Assembly (NCBI GenBank): GCA_034189325.1
Contig: JAXHUM010000049.1
Location: forward strand, 62,001 to 126,000
DNA length: 64,000 nt
Direction of reading: 5' to 3'
Origin: JAXHUM01 sp034189325
GTDB taxonomy: Bacteria > Desulfobacterota > DSM-4660 > Desulfatiglandales > Desulfatiglandaceae
Shown here: one piece after another, positions 52,942 through 60,242 of the stretch
Layout: the number at the start of each line of letters is the position of its first letter
Position numbering within the stretch: position 1 is the stretch's first letter
Program-made: the position numbers and the translations under genes
The notes under the pieces: generated by a model
The model's database searches: none
Told to the model about the DNA's origin: nothing
What the model saw: only the letters and a program-made list of their open reading frames with translations

Positions 52942-53730
52942 ATGTTAGTTATGGGAGTGGATATAGGAGCAGCAGCGTCAAAGACTCTGATATTAGATGA
53001 CGATAAGACTTTAGGGTATGGTATAGTACACACTGGGGCGGATGTAACAGAAACTGCATACAGGGTTGCAAATATCGCTCTAAAAGAGGCCAAAGTTTCG
53101 ATGAATGATCTGGATTTTGTCATGAGCACAGGCTGGGGTCGGTTTAGTGTGGATTTTGCCCATAAACAAGAAAGTGAGGTTATCTGCCATGCGGCAGGGG
53201 CACATCGCGTGATTCCGGAGGCCAGAGGTGTTATAGATATCGGCGGCCAAGACAGCAAGGCGATCTTGATGGATGAAGATGGGTTGGTGAGCGATTTTAT
53301 CATGAATGACAAATGCGCCGCGGGTACGGGGAGATTTGTTGAGACATTGTGTAACATCTTGGAGATAGAGCTTGAAGATGTCGGGAATCTGGCGCTCAAG
53401 GGAGAAAATCCCTGCCTGATGACAAGTGCCTGTGTCGTTTTTGCTGAAACAGAGGTGGTTGCCTATCGAGCCCAAAAAAGATCAATAGAGGATATTGTTG
53501 CCGGTGTTATGCAGTCGCTGGTCAAGCGCGTTTATGCCATGGCCTGCCATATAAGGCTTGACAGATTAGCCGACACAATAGTCTTTACCGGGGGCACCGC
53601 CAAGAATCCAGGCCTGGTAAAATACCTGGAGAGAGAAACCCAGACACCCCTCTTGGTCCCGGAAGAGCCTCAGATCGTGGGGGCGCTGGGTGCGGCCCTG
53701 ATTGCTGAACAGGAGCTGGCACTTCAATAG
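52942..53730 (+). CDS. 2-hydroxyacyl-CoA dehydratase activator ATPase (BadF/BadG/HgdC family)
   Basis: ASKHA-fold ATPase with a [4Fe-4S] cluster between its two subunits; it hydrolyses ATP to send a low-potential electron to the dehydratase or reductase. The 262-residue protein has the phosphate-1 motif VMGVDIGAAASKTLILDDD, phosphate-2 VIDIGGQDSKAI, and both cluster cysteines of the family, in NDKCAAGTGRF and in SACVVFAETEVV, and ends with FTGGTAKNPGLV and GALGAALIA. The length matches the one-component activators of dehydratases (about 260) rather than the paired BcrA/BcrD subunits. It follows the second subunit by 128 bases. Confidence 0.92.
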   Translation: MLVMGVDIGAAASKTLILDDDKTLGYGIVHTGADVTETAYRVANIALKEAKVSMNDLDFVMSTGWGRFSVDFAHKQESEVICHAAGAHRVIPEARGVIDIGGQDSKAILMDEDGLVSDFIMNDKCAAGTGRFVETLCNILEIELEDVGNLALKGENPCLMTSACVVFAETEVVAYRAQKRSIEDIVAGVMQSLVKRVYAMACHIRLDRLADTIVFTGGTAKNPGLVKYLERETQTPLLVPEEPQIVGALGAALIAEQELALQ

Positions 53731-53761
53731 GAATCGGCGGAGGGCCGTGGTGCCTGCGCGG

Positions 53762-54502
53762 TTAAGATTTTATGTGGATGGTCTGTTCCCCAAAGAGACT
53801 GAATTTTAGCCAATCAAAGGCAAAAATCAGAAGGGCCACGTCGTCGGATTTCAGACTGTCTCTGAGGTCTGATTCAATATGAAAAAGGTCGAGGAATCTG
53901 CTCCGGAAGATAAAGTCCCTAAACCTGTCAAGGTTATAGGATGCCATAAAAAACATCTGGATTTTTCGGGGCACATCCTCATTTTGACCAAGGCTTTTAC
54001 CGGATGCGAGGATATCAAGCCAGTGATCATTCATTTCATTGTATTCTTTTAGCCCCTCGTTTTTCATCCACTCATCTATCGACCACTCTTTTTCTTCTTT
54101 GAAACCAAGACAGTGGGCTTCCTCGACCACAAAGAAGTCCTCGATCGTGTTATTTCTCCCACCTTCAGGCTTTGCTGTTGCCCTACCCAACGGGTAGATG
54201 CGACAAGCGCCTGGACGATCTTCGTATATGGTGCATCCATTCGGAGAGACGAATGGGCATCTTTTGTTGTCATCAGGGCTCATTTTGAGATACACCATGG
54301 GAAATCTCTTGTGGCCGTCCATTTTCGTGATGGTATAATGTTCCAGAAATTCTTGGGAGGGCATATTAAGCCGCTTTTTCATGCGGATGATATCGTAGGG
54401 TGAAAGCACCAGTTGGAGGGCAGCGCAACATTTAGTAAAACATTCAATACCCTTGTGGCATTGAAATCTAAAGGAATCGCTTGCAAGCTGTCTTAGCGGC
54501 AT
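53762..54502 (-). CDS. YkgJ-family cysteine-cluster protein, copy 1
   Basis: A 246-residue protein with the YkgJ/UPF0153-type zinc- or iron-binding cysteines: FQCHKGIECFTKCCAALQLVLSPYDIIRMKKRL at the start and CPFVSPNGCTIYEDRPGACRIYPLG near residue 85, plus a later HCLGF. No catalytic function is established for the family. It is convergent with the activator gene (31 bases between stops) and is the second of two paralogues in tandem. Confidence 0.88.
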   Translation of the reverse strand: MPLRQLASDSFRFQCHKGIECFTKCCAALQLVLSPYDIIRMKKRLNMPSQEFLEHYTITKMDGHKRFPMVYLKMSPDDNKRCPFVSPNGCTIYEDRPGACRIYPLGRATAKPEGGRNNTIEDFFVVEEAHCLGFKEEKEWSIDEWMKNEGLKEYNEMNDHWLDILASGKSLGQNEDVPRKIQMFFMASYNLDRFRDFIFRSRFLDLFHIESDLRDSLKSDDVALLIFAFDWLKFSLFGEQTIHIKS

Positions 54503-54572
54503 CTCGTTGTTCTCATATGGATTTTTTAAGAATCACGCTTTGGATCACTTTTCAATCTTGTGACCTGAAGAA

Positions 54573-55328
54573 CTAATCCGATGGTTTGTCTTTTACCCAG
54601 AATAGCTTTTGTCCGAAAAGGCCGAATTTCAACCAGTCATAGGCAAATTTGAGTAGTTCGATGTCATCTTTTTTTATGGCAGTAATCCTGTCTTCATCCA
54701 CTTCCAAGCGATCCAAAAAACTGCTTTTAAAAACGAACTCTCTGAATTTGTCAAGGTTGTACAGCGCCATGGTGATCATCCTAGAGATATCCACGTTATC
54801 TATGTCTAGCTGATAAGTGCTTAGAGATATAGTGATTTCGGAGAGAAGTTCGTTCATCTCATCGTATGGTTCGATCCCTTGATCTACCACCCAGTCAGAT
54901 ATCTTCCACAGGACGTCCTCTCTGAGCCCATAACATTTGGAAGCATCGGTTATCAGTCCGAAGGTATTGTCATCATTTACAGTGAGGGGATACATTCTAC
55001 AGGGCCATGGCCTGTCATTATAAACAGCACACCCCTCCTCCGAGACAAATGGACATTTCTTGTCATCCTCATTCATCTTGAGAACAACCATTGGGATCAC
55101 GCGCTTTTCCTTTGGAATGATAAAAGCGTATTTATCGAGAAATTCTTCCGAAGAGATATCGAGGCCTTGTTTCAAACGCAACACATCGTAGGGGGTCAAG
55201 ACAATGGTTATGTCTTGACAGCATCGGGTGAAGCAGGATACGCCAGTATGACACTGAAATTTTATCTGATATCCTGACTCCATCCTTTGGTTTTTCTTGC
55301 TGCTGTCTAAAGATTTGTCTGAAGGCAT
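54573..55328 (-). CDS. YkgJ-family cysteine-cluster protein, copy 2
   Basis: A 251-residue paralogue of the downstream gene, sharing the same layout: IKFQCHTGVSCFTRCCQDITIVLTPYDVLRLKQGL, CPFVSEEGCAVYNDRPWPCRMYPLT, SKCYGLREDV, and the same end (LLKFAYDWLKFGLFGQK against LLIFAFDWLKFSLFGEQ). ATG at 55328 is chosen because GGAAAGGA lies 6 bases upstream; the open frame runs back to 55427 without a ribosome site. It is the first of the two-gene minus-strand unit, divergent from ndk. Confidence 0.88.
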   Translation of the reverse strand: MPSDKSLDSSKKNQRMESGYQIKFQCHTGVSCFTRCCQDITIVLTPYDVLRLKQGLDISSEEFLDKYAFIIPKEKRVIPMVVLKMNEDDKKCPFVSEEGCAVYNDRPWPCRMYPLTVNDDNTFGLITDASKCYGLREDVLWKISDWVVDQGIEPYDEMNELLSEITISLSTYQLDIDNVDISRMITMALYNLDKFREFVFKSSFLDRLEVDEDRITAIKKDDIELLKFAYDWLKFGLFGQKLFWVKDKPSD

Positions 55329-55469
55329 TTTCATTCCTTTCCATTTCAATTGAATAAAAATATAAAATAGGTTATGAGATGGGTCTTTCTGCGGACACTT
55401 TATAACAGTATGGCACATGGGGGTCAATCAAATTGAGGCTGACCGCAAACATGAGGAGGTTAAACAGTT

Positions 55470-55892
55470 ATGACAGAAAGGACCTTGTCGATTATTAAAC
55501 CAGACGGTGTATCAAGGAATTTGATCGGAGAAGTTGTCGGTCGACTGGAAAAGGCAGACCTGAAAATAGTGGCAATGAAAATGATCACAATGACCAAAGA
55601 TCAGGCCAAAGGCTTTTATGCAGTCCACAAGGGGAAACCCTTTTATGAAAGCGTCACCGATTTCATGTCGTCAGGGCAATGTCTCGTTATGGTACTAGAG
55701 GGAGACGCCGCTATCACAAAATATCGAACACTGATGGGAGCCACAAACTATAAGGATGCGGATGAAGGAACTATCAGACGAGATTTTGCCACGGATATCG
55801 AGAGAAACGTCGTTCACGGGTCTGATTCAAAAGAGAACGCTCAATTTGAAATCAGCTATTTTTTTAGTGGCTTAGAGATTCACAGCGCATAG
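55470..55892 (+). CDS. ndk: Nucleoside diphosphate kinase
   Basis: Moves the gamma-phosphate from ATP to other nucleoside diphosphates. The 140-residue protein has all the family motifs: RTLSIIKPDGVSRN, the active-site His in NVVHGSDSKENAQFEISYFF near residue 115, and DEGTIRRDFA. Standard length. The ribosome site ATGAGGAGGTTAAACAGTT is strong. Confidence 0.98.
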   Translation: MTERTLSIIKPDGVSRNLIGEVVGRLEKADLKIVAMKMITMTKDQAKGFYAVHKGKPFYESVTDFMSSGQCLVMVLEGDAAITKYRTLMGATNYKDADEGTIRRDFATDIERNVVHGSDSKENAQFEISYFFSGLEIHSA

Positions 55893-55899
55893 ATTCCAA

Positions 55900-55935
55900 C
55901 TTCTCCAGGCAAGAATTAGGATGTGCCTGGAGAAG
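55900..55935. terminator. Hairpin between convergent ndk and the small membrane protein gene
   Basis: CTTCTCCAGGCA (55900-55911) and TGCCTGGAGAAG (55924-55935) form a perfect 12-bp stem with a 12-nt loop. It can serve either strand. There is no strong T run. Confidence 0.65.
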
Positions 55936-55951
55936 GTATCAAACCGCACTT

Positions 55952-56245
55952 TTATTCTGAATCAGACTTGGTGTCTTCTGGTTCTTTTTTTTCCCCTTTC
56001 AGCTCTTTGAGTTCCTCCTTGAGGCTTTGAACCTCCCCTTTGAGATCCGACTCGGTATCATCGATGCTGTCTTCTGACCGTTTATCTTTGATCTCTTCAA
56101 ATCCCAAGTATGCAGCCAGGGCCCCGCCCAGAATCAACATGATAGGTATGCCCCCTCTCAAAAGGACGAGAAAGTCCCACCACCAAAAGATTATAGCTAT
56201 AATACCTAAAGCAAGTGCGGCCAATCCTCCGGCAAAAGCAGCCAT
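55952..56245 (-). CDS. Small membrane protein with an acidic coiled tail
   Basis: A 97-residue protein with two hydrophobic segments (residues about 4-24 and 30-48, joined by WWWDFLVLLRGG) and a charged C-terminal half (EVQSLKEELKELKGEKKE...) with a heptad look. The ribosome site AGGAGGTATGAAAG is strong, so it is a real gene. I do not recognise a named family. Confidence 0.75.
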   Translation of the reverse strand: MAAFAGGLAALALGIIAIIFWWWDFLVLLRGGIPIMLILGGALAAYLGFEEIKDKRSEDSIDDTESDLKGEVQSLKEELKELKGEKKEPEDTKSDSE

Positions 56246-56626
56246 CTTTCATACCTCCTTAGACAATCAGTATTCCTAAGAATTCACCAGTTATATCGAA
56301 ACTTGATTATTTTGAATAGCATAAAGCTTATGATGGTTCAAGCATTTTGTGCTATGATCCTCAGAAATAGTCTTGACACAATAGGGCCGTCCCCTTATTG
56401 TTTCCAATTAAGACTCGAAATCTCAGTGGAATCTTAGTCTATCTCCTGTCTGTGACCGTTGAGGTGGCTTTCAAGCCTAGAGGGATCTTCGATAGATTGT
56501 GTATGATCCTCTAATTGCCGGACGATGATTTTTGGCAGAATAGGTGAAAATAGGTGAAAATGGATGATTTTCAAAGATAATATCGTTCATTTTTAGATAA
56601 TAAGCTATAATCGCAAATTTCTAGTA
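56246..56626. other. Intergenic region before the tRNA-tuf cluster
   Basis: About 380 bases without a gene. It holds a perfect 10-base tandem duplication TAGGTGAAAA at 56541-56560. No open frame was supported. Confidence 0.5.
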
Positions 56627-56655
56627 TTGAAATTAAGTTGAGCAAAGCATAAGTT
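56627..56655 (+). promoter_or_regulatory. Promoter of the tRNA-Thr/Tyr/Gly/Thr-tuf cluster
   Basis: TTGAAA (56627-56632), a 17-base spacer, and TAAGTT (56650-56655), about 28 bases before tRNA-Thr. Confidence 0.55.
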
Positions 56656-56682
56656 TTATTGTTTGTCCATGAAGGTCCTAGG

Positions 56683-56758
56683 GCCAGCGTAGCTCAGATG
56701 GCAGAGCAACTGATTTGTAATCAGTGGGTCGGGGGTTCGATTCCCTTCGCTGGCTCCA
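56683..56758 (+). tRNA. tRNA-Thr (TGT)
   Basis: Acceptor GCCAGCG pairs with CGCTGGC; the stem ACTGA/TCAGT holds loop TTTGTAA with anticodon TGT; T-arm GGGTTCGATTCCC. CCA is encoded. Confidence 0.97.
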
Positions 56759-56795
56759 GGTCAGAGTTATCAAAGGTCGGGACTGAGACTTTTTT

Positions 56796-56815
56796 TGCTG
56801 TATAATGCTGTATAA
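56796..56815 (+). repeat. Tandem TGCTGTATAA repeat with two TATAAT boxes
   Basis: Two perfect copies of TGCTGTATAA (56796-56805 and 56806-56815) follow a T run, between tRNA-Thr and tRNA-Tyr. Each copy makes a TATAAT, so it may be an extra promoter -10 region for the downstream tRNAs and tuf. Confidence 0.5.
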
Positions 56816-56830
56816 TAGTGTTTGGAGTTT

Positions 56831-56915
56831 GGAGAGGTTCCCGAGTGGTCAAAGGGAGCAGACTGTAAATCTGCCGGCTCAGCCTTCGGAGGTTCAAATC
56901 CTCCCCTCTCCACCA
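56831..56915 (+). tRNA. tRNA-Tyr (GTA)
   Basis: Class II tRNA with a long variable arm. Acceptor GGAGAGG pairs with CCTCTCC; the anticodon loop CTGTAAA holds GTA; the variable arm GCCGGCTCAGCCTTCGG includes a hairpin. CCA is encoded. Confidence 0.97.
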
Positions 56916-57009
56916 GATGTTTTTTTTCTGCGTCAGTATTGAGGTATTGAGACTGCGTCGGGAGGAACCCTTGGGTGAATTTCGATGGTTTGTTGGTCGT
57001 GAGCCACGG

Positions 57010-57086
57010 GCGGGAATAGCTCAGCCGGCTAGAGCGTCAGCCTTCCAAGCTGAGGGTCGCGGGTTCGAATCCCGTTTCCCGCTCCA
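57010..57086 (+). tRNA. tRNA-Gly (TCC)
   Basis: Acceptor GCGGGAA pairs with TTCCCGC; the stem TCAGC/GCTGA holds loop CTTCCAA with anticodon TCC. CCA is encoded. Its acceptor and T-arm are near-identical to the tRNA-Gly (GCC) at 48951. Confidence 0.97.
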
Positions 57087-57281
57087 CTATTTTTTGGCTC
57101 GACTTCGGCTGGCAATGTATGTTTAACTCGTTTTGATTTAGGCACAGCAGGGATGTTATAATGCATATCTGATGGCTGAATTTCCAGGCCGATGAGGTGT
57201 TGTCAAGAGGTCCTGCTGTTTGCTTGGAATACCTGCCCTTATGCATCTGATTTTTGGTGTTCATATCCTCTGCTCGGGGTG

Positions 57282-57358
57282 GCCCACGTAGCTCAGTAGG
57301 TAGAGCACATCCTTGGTAAGGATGAGGTTCACCGGTTCGATCCCGGTCGTGGGCTCCA
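57282..57358 (+). tRNA. tRNA-Thr (GGT)
   Basis: Acceptor GCCCACG pairs with CGTGGGC; the stem CATCC/GGATG holds loop TTGGTAA with anticodon GGT. CCA is encoded. It lies about 70 bases before tuf. Confidence 0.97.
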
Positions 57359-57426
57359 CGTTGACGGTAGCATGTAGGTAAATACTGTGGTTGCCGCTGC
57401 GTATTAATATTAAGGAGGTACTCAAG

Positions 57427-58620
57427 ATGTCGAAGAGGAAGTTTGAGAGGACGAAGCCGCATGTAAATGTGGGTACGATAGGTCATATAGATCACGGCAA
57501 GACGACATTGACAGCTGCGATCACGAAGCATTTAGAGAAGAAGGGTATGGCGGATTTTGTTCCTTTTGATGAGATAGATAAGGCTCCTGAGGAGAAGGCA
57601 CGAGGAATAACGATAGCGACGGCGCATGTGGAATATGAGACGGACAAGCGTCATTATGCGCATGTTGATTGTCCTGGTCATGCGGATTATATCAAGAACA
57701 TGATTACGGGTGCGGCGCAGATGGACGGAGCGATATTGGTGGTAGGCGCGGATGATGGTCCGATGCCGCAGACGCGGGAGCACATATTGTTGGCGCGTCA
57801 GGTAGGCGTTCCGAGTATAGTGGTGTATCTGAACAAGTGTGATATGGTGGATGATGAGGAGCTGATCGAGTTGGTCGAGCTGGAGATGAGGGAATTATTA
57901 TCGAAATATGAATTTCCCGGAGACGACATTCCGATCATACGAGGGAGTGCCCTAAAGGCTTTGGAGAGTGATGATTCGAACTCTGAGGAAGTGAAGTCGA
58001 TTTTTGAGTTAATGGATGCGATCGATTCTTACGTACCGGAACCGGTTCGGGACACGGACAAGCCGTTTTTGATGCCGATTGAGGATGTATTCAGCATATC
58101 GGGTCGTGGTACGGTTGTGACGGGCCGAGTGGACCGAGGAGTGATCAAGGTTGGAGAGGAAGTTGAGATAGTAGGGATACGAGATACGATAAAGACGGTT
58201 TGCACGGGCGTTGAGATGTTCCGGAAGATATTGGATCAAGGCCAGGCAGGTGATAACATAGGTGTGTTGTTGAGGGGGACGAAGCGTGACGACGTAGAGA
58301 GGGGTCAGGTTGTCGCGGTTCCGAACACGATCAAGCCTCACACGAAGTTCAAGGCAGAGGCCTATATATTGACGAAGGAAGAGGGAGGCCGTCACACGCC
58401 GTTTTTCAATGGATATCGGCCGCAGTTTTATTTTAGGACGACAGACGTGACAGGAGTAACGACATTGCCGGAAGGTGTGGAGATGGTGATGCCGGGTGAT
58501 AACGTAGCGATGGAAGTGAGCTTGATTACGCCGATAGCGATGGAGAAGGAATTGAGGTTTGCCATTCGTGAAGGCGGCAGGACCGTCGGGGCCGGCGTGA
58601 TCAGTGATATCATCGAATAG
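57427..58620 (+). CDS. tuf: Translation elongation factor Tu
   Basis: Delivers aminoacyl-tRNA to the ribosome. The 397-residue protein has G1 GHIDHGKTT, G2 RGITIATAHVEYE, G3 DCPGHADY, G4 NKCDMVDD and G5 SALKAL, and the C-terminal domains 2 and 3 are complete. ATG at 57427 follows AAGGAGGTACTCAAG. Small differences from the usual sequence are Ile for Val in GHIDHGKTT and GADDGPMPQ for the common SAADGPMPQ. Codon choice is distinctive (mostly ACG for Thr, ATA for Ile, TTG for Leu). The gene follows four tRNAs and precedes rpmG by 17 bases. Confidence 0.98.
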   Translation: MSKRKFERTKPHVNVGTIGHIDHGKTTLTAAITKHLEKKGMADFVPFDEIDKAPEEKARGITIATAHVEYETDKRHYAHVDCPGHADYIKNMITGAAQMDGAILVVGADDGPMPQTREHILLARQVGVPSIVVYLNKCDMVDDEELIELVELEMRELLSKYEFPGDDIPIIRGSALKALESDDSNSEEVKSIFELMDAIDSYVPEPVRDTDKPFLMPIEDVFSISGRGTVVTGRVDRGVIKVGEEVEIVGIRDTIKTVCTGVEMFRKILDQGQAGDNIGVLLRGTKRDDVERGQVVAVPNTIKPHTKFKAEAYILTKEEGGRHTPFFNGYRPQFYFRTTDVTGVTTLPEGVEMVMPGDNVAMEVSLITPIAMEKELRFAIREGGRTVGAGVISDIIE

Positions 58621-58637
58621 AAGGAGTCGGGAGAAAG

Positions 58638-58787
58638 ATGCGTGATATTGTTACGCTTGCCTGTGGGGAATGCAAAAACCGCAATTATTCGACTACAAAG
58701 AACAAACGGAAATCTCCGGACAAGCTGACGTTTAAAAAATACTGCCCTTTTTGTAGATCTCATACGGTTCATAAGGAAACGAAGTAG
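58638..58787 (+). CDS. rpmG: 50S ribosomal protein L33
   Basis: A 49-residue ribosomal protein. The sequence starts MRDIVTLACGECKNRNY and ends KYCPFCRSHTVHKETK, so both CxxC pairs of the zinc-binding form are present (about residues 9-12 and 36-39). The ribosome site AAGGAGTCGGGAGAAAG is clear. It lies between tuf and tRNA-Trp, the usual place ahead of secE. Confidence 0.95.
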   Translation: MRDIVTLACGECKNRNYSTTKNKRKSPDKLTFKKYCPFCRSHTVHKETK

Positions 58788-58807
58788 ATCAAACCAGAAA
58801 TTCATGC

Positions 58808-58884
58808 AGGCCAGTAGCTCTAACGGCTAGAGCACCGGACTCCAAATCCGGGTGTTGGGGGTTCGAATCCCTCCTGGCCTGCCA
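58808..58884 (+). tRNA. tRNA-Trp (CCA)
   Basis: Acceptor AGGCCAG pairs with CTGGCCT; the stem CCGGA/TCCGG holds loop CTCCAAA with anticodon CCA; T-arm GGGTTCGAATCCC. The 3' CCA is encoded. Confidence 0.97.
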
Positions 58885-59020
58885 TTTTTTGTATGTCGTT
58901 CTTGCTGAAAACCTGCTTTGAGATCTTTGAAAGAATGTGCAGTCCTCTTTATATCCTGAGGAAGGTGATAATGCCGACTAAGGCGTGTTGAGAATAGAGG
59001 GGGTTGTGTTCTAAGGTGAT

Positions 59021-59398
59021 ATGAAGAAGCCAAAACCGAAGTCCAAAAAGAAGAAAAGGAGTAAGAAAACGCGTCCAGCCTCGAATGGGGCAGCGGCTGC
59101 GAATTCAAAGCAGAACAGGTCTTCCAATAAACAGGAACATGCAAAACTTCCTCAGGTAACCCCCAGAAAGGCGGTGGAAAGGAAGAGGCAGGAAGGTCGC
59201 TCGCCCTTTGGATTCTTGGGGAAAACAGGACAGTTTCTTAGAGAGGCCAGGATTGAGTTAAAGAAAGTCAAATGGCCGACAAAAAAGGAATTACTCGCAT
59301 CCACGGCCGTGGTCATAATTCTTACTCTTATCGTTGCCTTTTATCTCGGTGTAGTGGACTTTGGGCTTATAAAGCTGATTAAGTATATAATCGGTTAG
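59021..59398 (+). CDS. secE: Preprotein translocase subunit SecE
   Basis: Membrane subunit of the SecYEG channel. The 125-residue protein has the SecE core in its last 60 residues: FLREARIELKKVKWPTKKELLASTAVVIILTLIVAFYLGVVDF, with the amphipathic helix and the single C-terminal membrane segment. Residues about 1-60 are a Lys/Ser/Asn-rich soluble extension (KKPKPKSKKKKRSKK...), longer than in most one-span SecE proteins. It lies between tRNA-Trp and nusG, its usual place. Confidence 0.95.
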   Translation: MKKPKPKSKKKKRSKKTRPASNGAAAANSKQNRSSNKQEHAKLPQVTPRKAVERKRQEGRSPFGFLGKTGQFLREARIELKKVKWPTKKELLASTAVVIILTLIVAFYLGVVDFGLIKLIKYIIG

Positions 59399-59639
59399 TA
59401 GTGTTGCTTTTCCCTAAAAACCACGGCGGCCATGGAAGATGGACAATCCTGCGACGCGGTCTCAGGTGTTTTGTCTTATTTTCGAAGAGGATGGATGTAA
59501 ATTCTGAGGGCGACAATTTACTGAATATTCTTTAATATGGAATCCCACTAATATGGGATCGAGTGGGCGGAGAATTTGAACGTAGGTTGATTCCAGAATC
59601 ACCTCCGAAGCTAATCATTGAACGACATCGGGTGCTGGT
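59399..59639. other. secE-nusG gap
   Basis: About 240 bases, unusually long since secE and nusG are normally adjacent. It shows a short near-repeat AATATGGAATCCCACTAATATGGGATCG (59534-59561), where GGAATCCCA / TGGGATC can pair. No gene was seen. Confidence 0.45.
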
Positions 59640-60173
59640 GTGAGTCTTAAGTGGTATATAGTTCATACTTATTCAGGTTTTGAAAATAATGTCAAAAAAA
59701 ACCTGGAGGAGAGGATCAAGACGCTGGGTCAGGAAGCCCTTTTTGGGCAGGTGATTGTTCCTACTGAGCGAGTCATTGAATTGCGGAAAGGTGAGAAAAA
59801 GACCTCTTCCAGGAAATTCTTTCCAGGTTACATCTTGGTACAGATGGAACTCAACGATGAGACCTGGCATACGGTCAGAAACACGGAAAAGGTCACAGGC
59901 TTCGTTGGCGGAGAACTAAAACCAACACCTATCAATGATGAAGAGGCCAAGCGAATCGTCCATCAAATGGAAGAGGGAGTGAGCAGGCCGAAGCCAAAAT
60001 ATCGATTCGAAGAGGGTGATGAGGTCAGGGTTATTGATGGGCCTTTCAGCAATTTTCAGGGTATCGTAGAGGAAGTCAAGCCTGATAAAGAAAAGCTCAG
60101 GGTACTTATCACAATATTCGGGCGGCCCACACCAGTGGAATTGGATTTTATTCAGGTCAACAAAATCAGTTAG
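59640..60173 (+). CDS. nusG: Transcription termination/antitermination factor NusG
   Basis: Binds RNA polymerase and links it to Rho or the ribosome. The 177-residue protein has the NGN domain (KWYIVHTYSGFENNVKKNLEERI, then FFPGYILVQMELNDETWHTVRNTEKVTGFVG) and the C-terminal KOW motif VRVIDGPFSNFQGIVEEVKPDKEKLRVLITIFGRPTPVELDF. The start is GTG at 59640. Confidence 0.97.
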   Translation: MSLKWYIVHTYSGFENNVKKNLEERIKTLGQEALFGQVIVPTERVIELRKGEKKTSSRKFFPGYILVQMELNDETWHTVRNTEKVTGFVGGELKPTPINDEEAKRIVHQMEEGVSRPKPKYRFEEGDEVRVIDGPFSNFQGIVEEVKPDKEKLRVLITIFGRPTPVELDFIQVNKIS

Positions 60174-60174
60174 T

Positions 60175-60216
60175 GTCCATCAAGGACGTGCTTTTAAAAA
60201 GCGTTTGTTGATGGAC
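60175..60216 (+). promoter_or_regulatory. Hairpin leader before rplK
   Basis: GTCCATCAA (60175-60183) and TTGATGGAC (60208-60216) are perfectly complementary, with inner pairing ACG..CTTTT / AAAAGCGT. It lies between nusG and rplK, where ribosomal protein L1 binds in other bacteria to repress rplKA, so it is a candidate L1 target. Confidence 0.45.
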
Positions 60217-60242
60217 CTTTGTTGTGTGAAAAGAGGTTAATC

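Noticed and set aside
50213..53730. Class I (ATP-dependent) benzoyl-CoA reductase
   Set aside because: That enzyme has four subunits with two different activator-type ATPase subunits; here there is one activator of about 260 residues and a cysteine-poor second subunit.
56541..56560. CRISPR-like or satellite repeat
   Set aside because: Only two copies of a 10-base unit with no spacers; no CRISPR array or cas gene is in the window.
56917..57531. Frames on both strands overlapping the tRNA-Gly and tRNA-Thr genes
   Set aside because: They overlap tRNA genes and the tuf start and have no family features.
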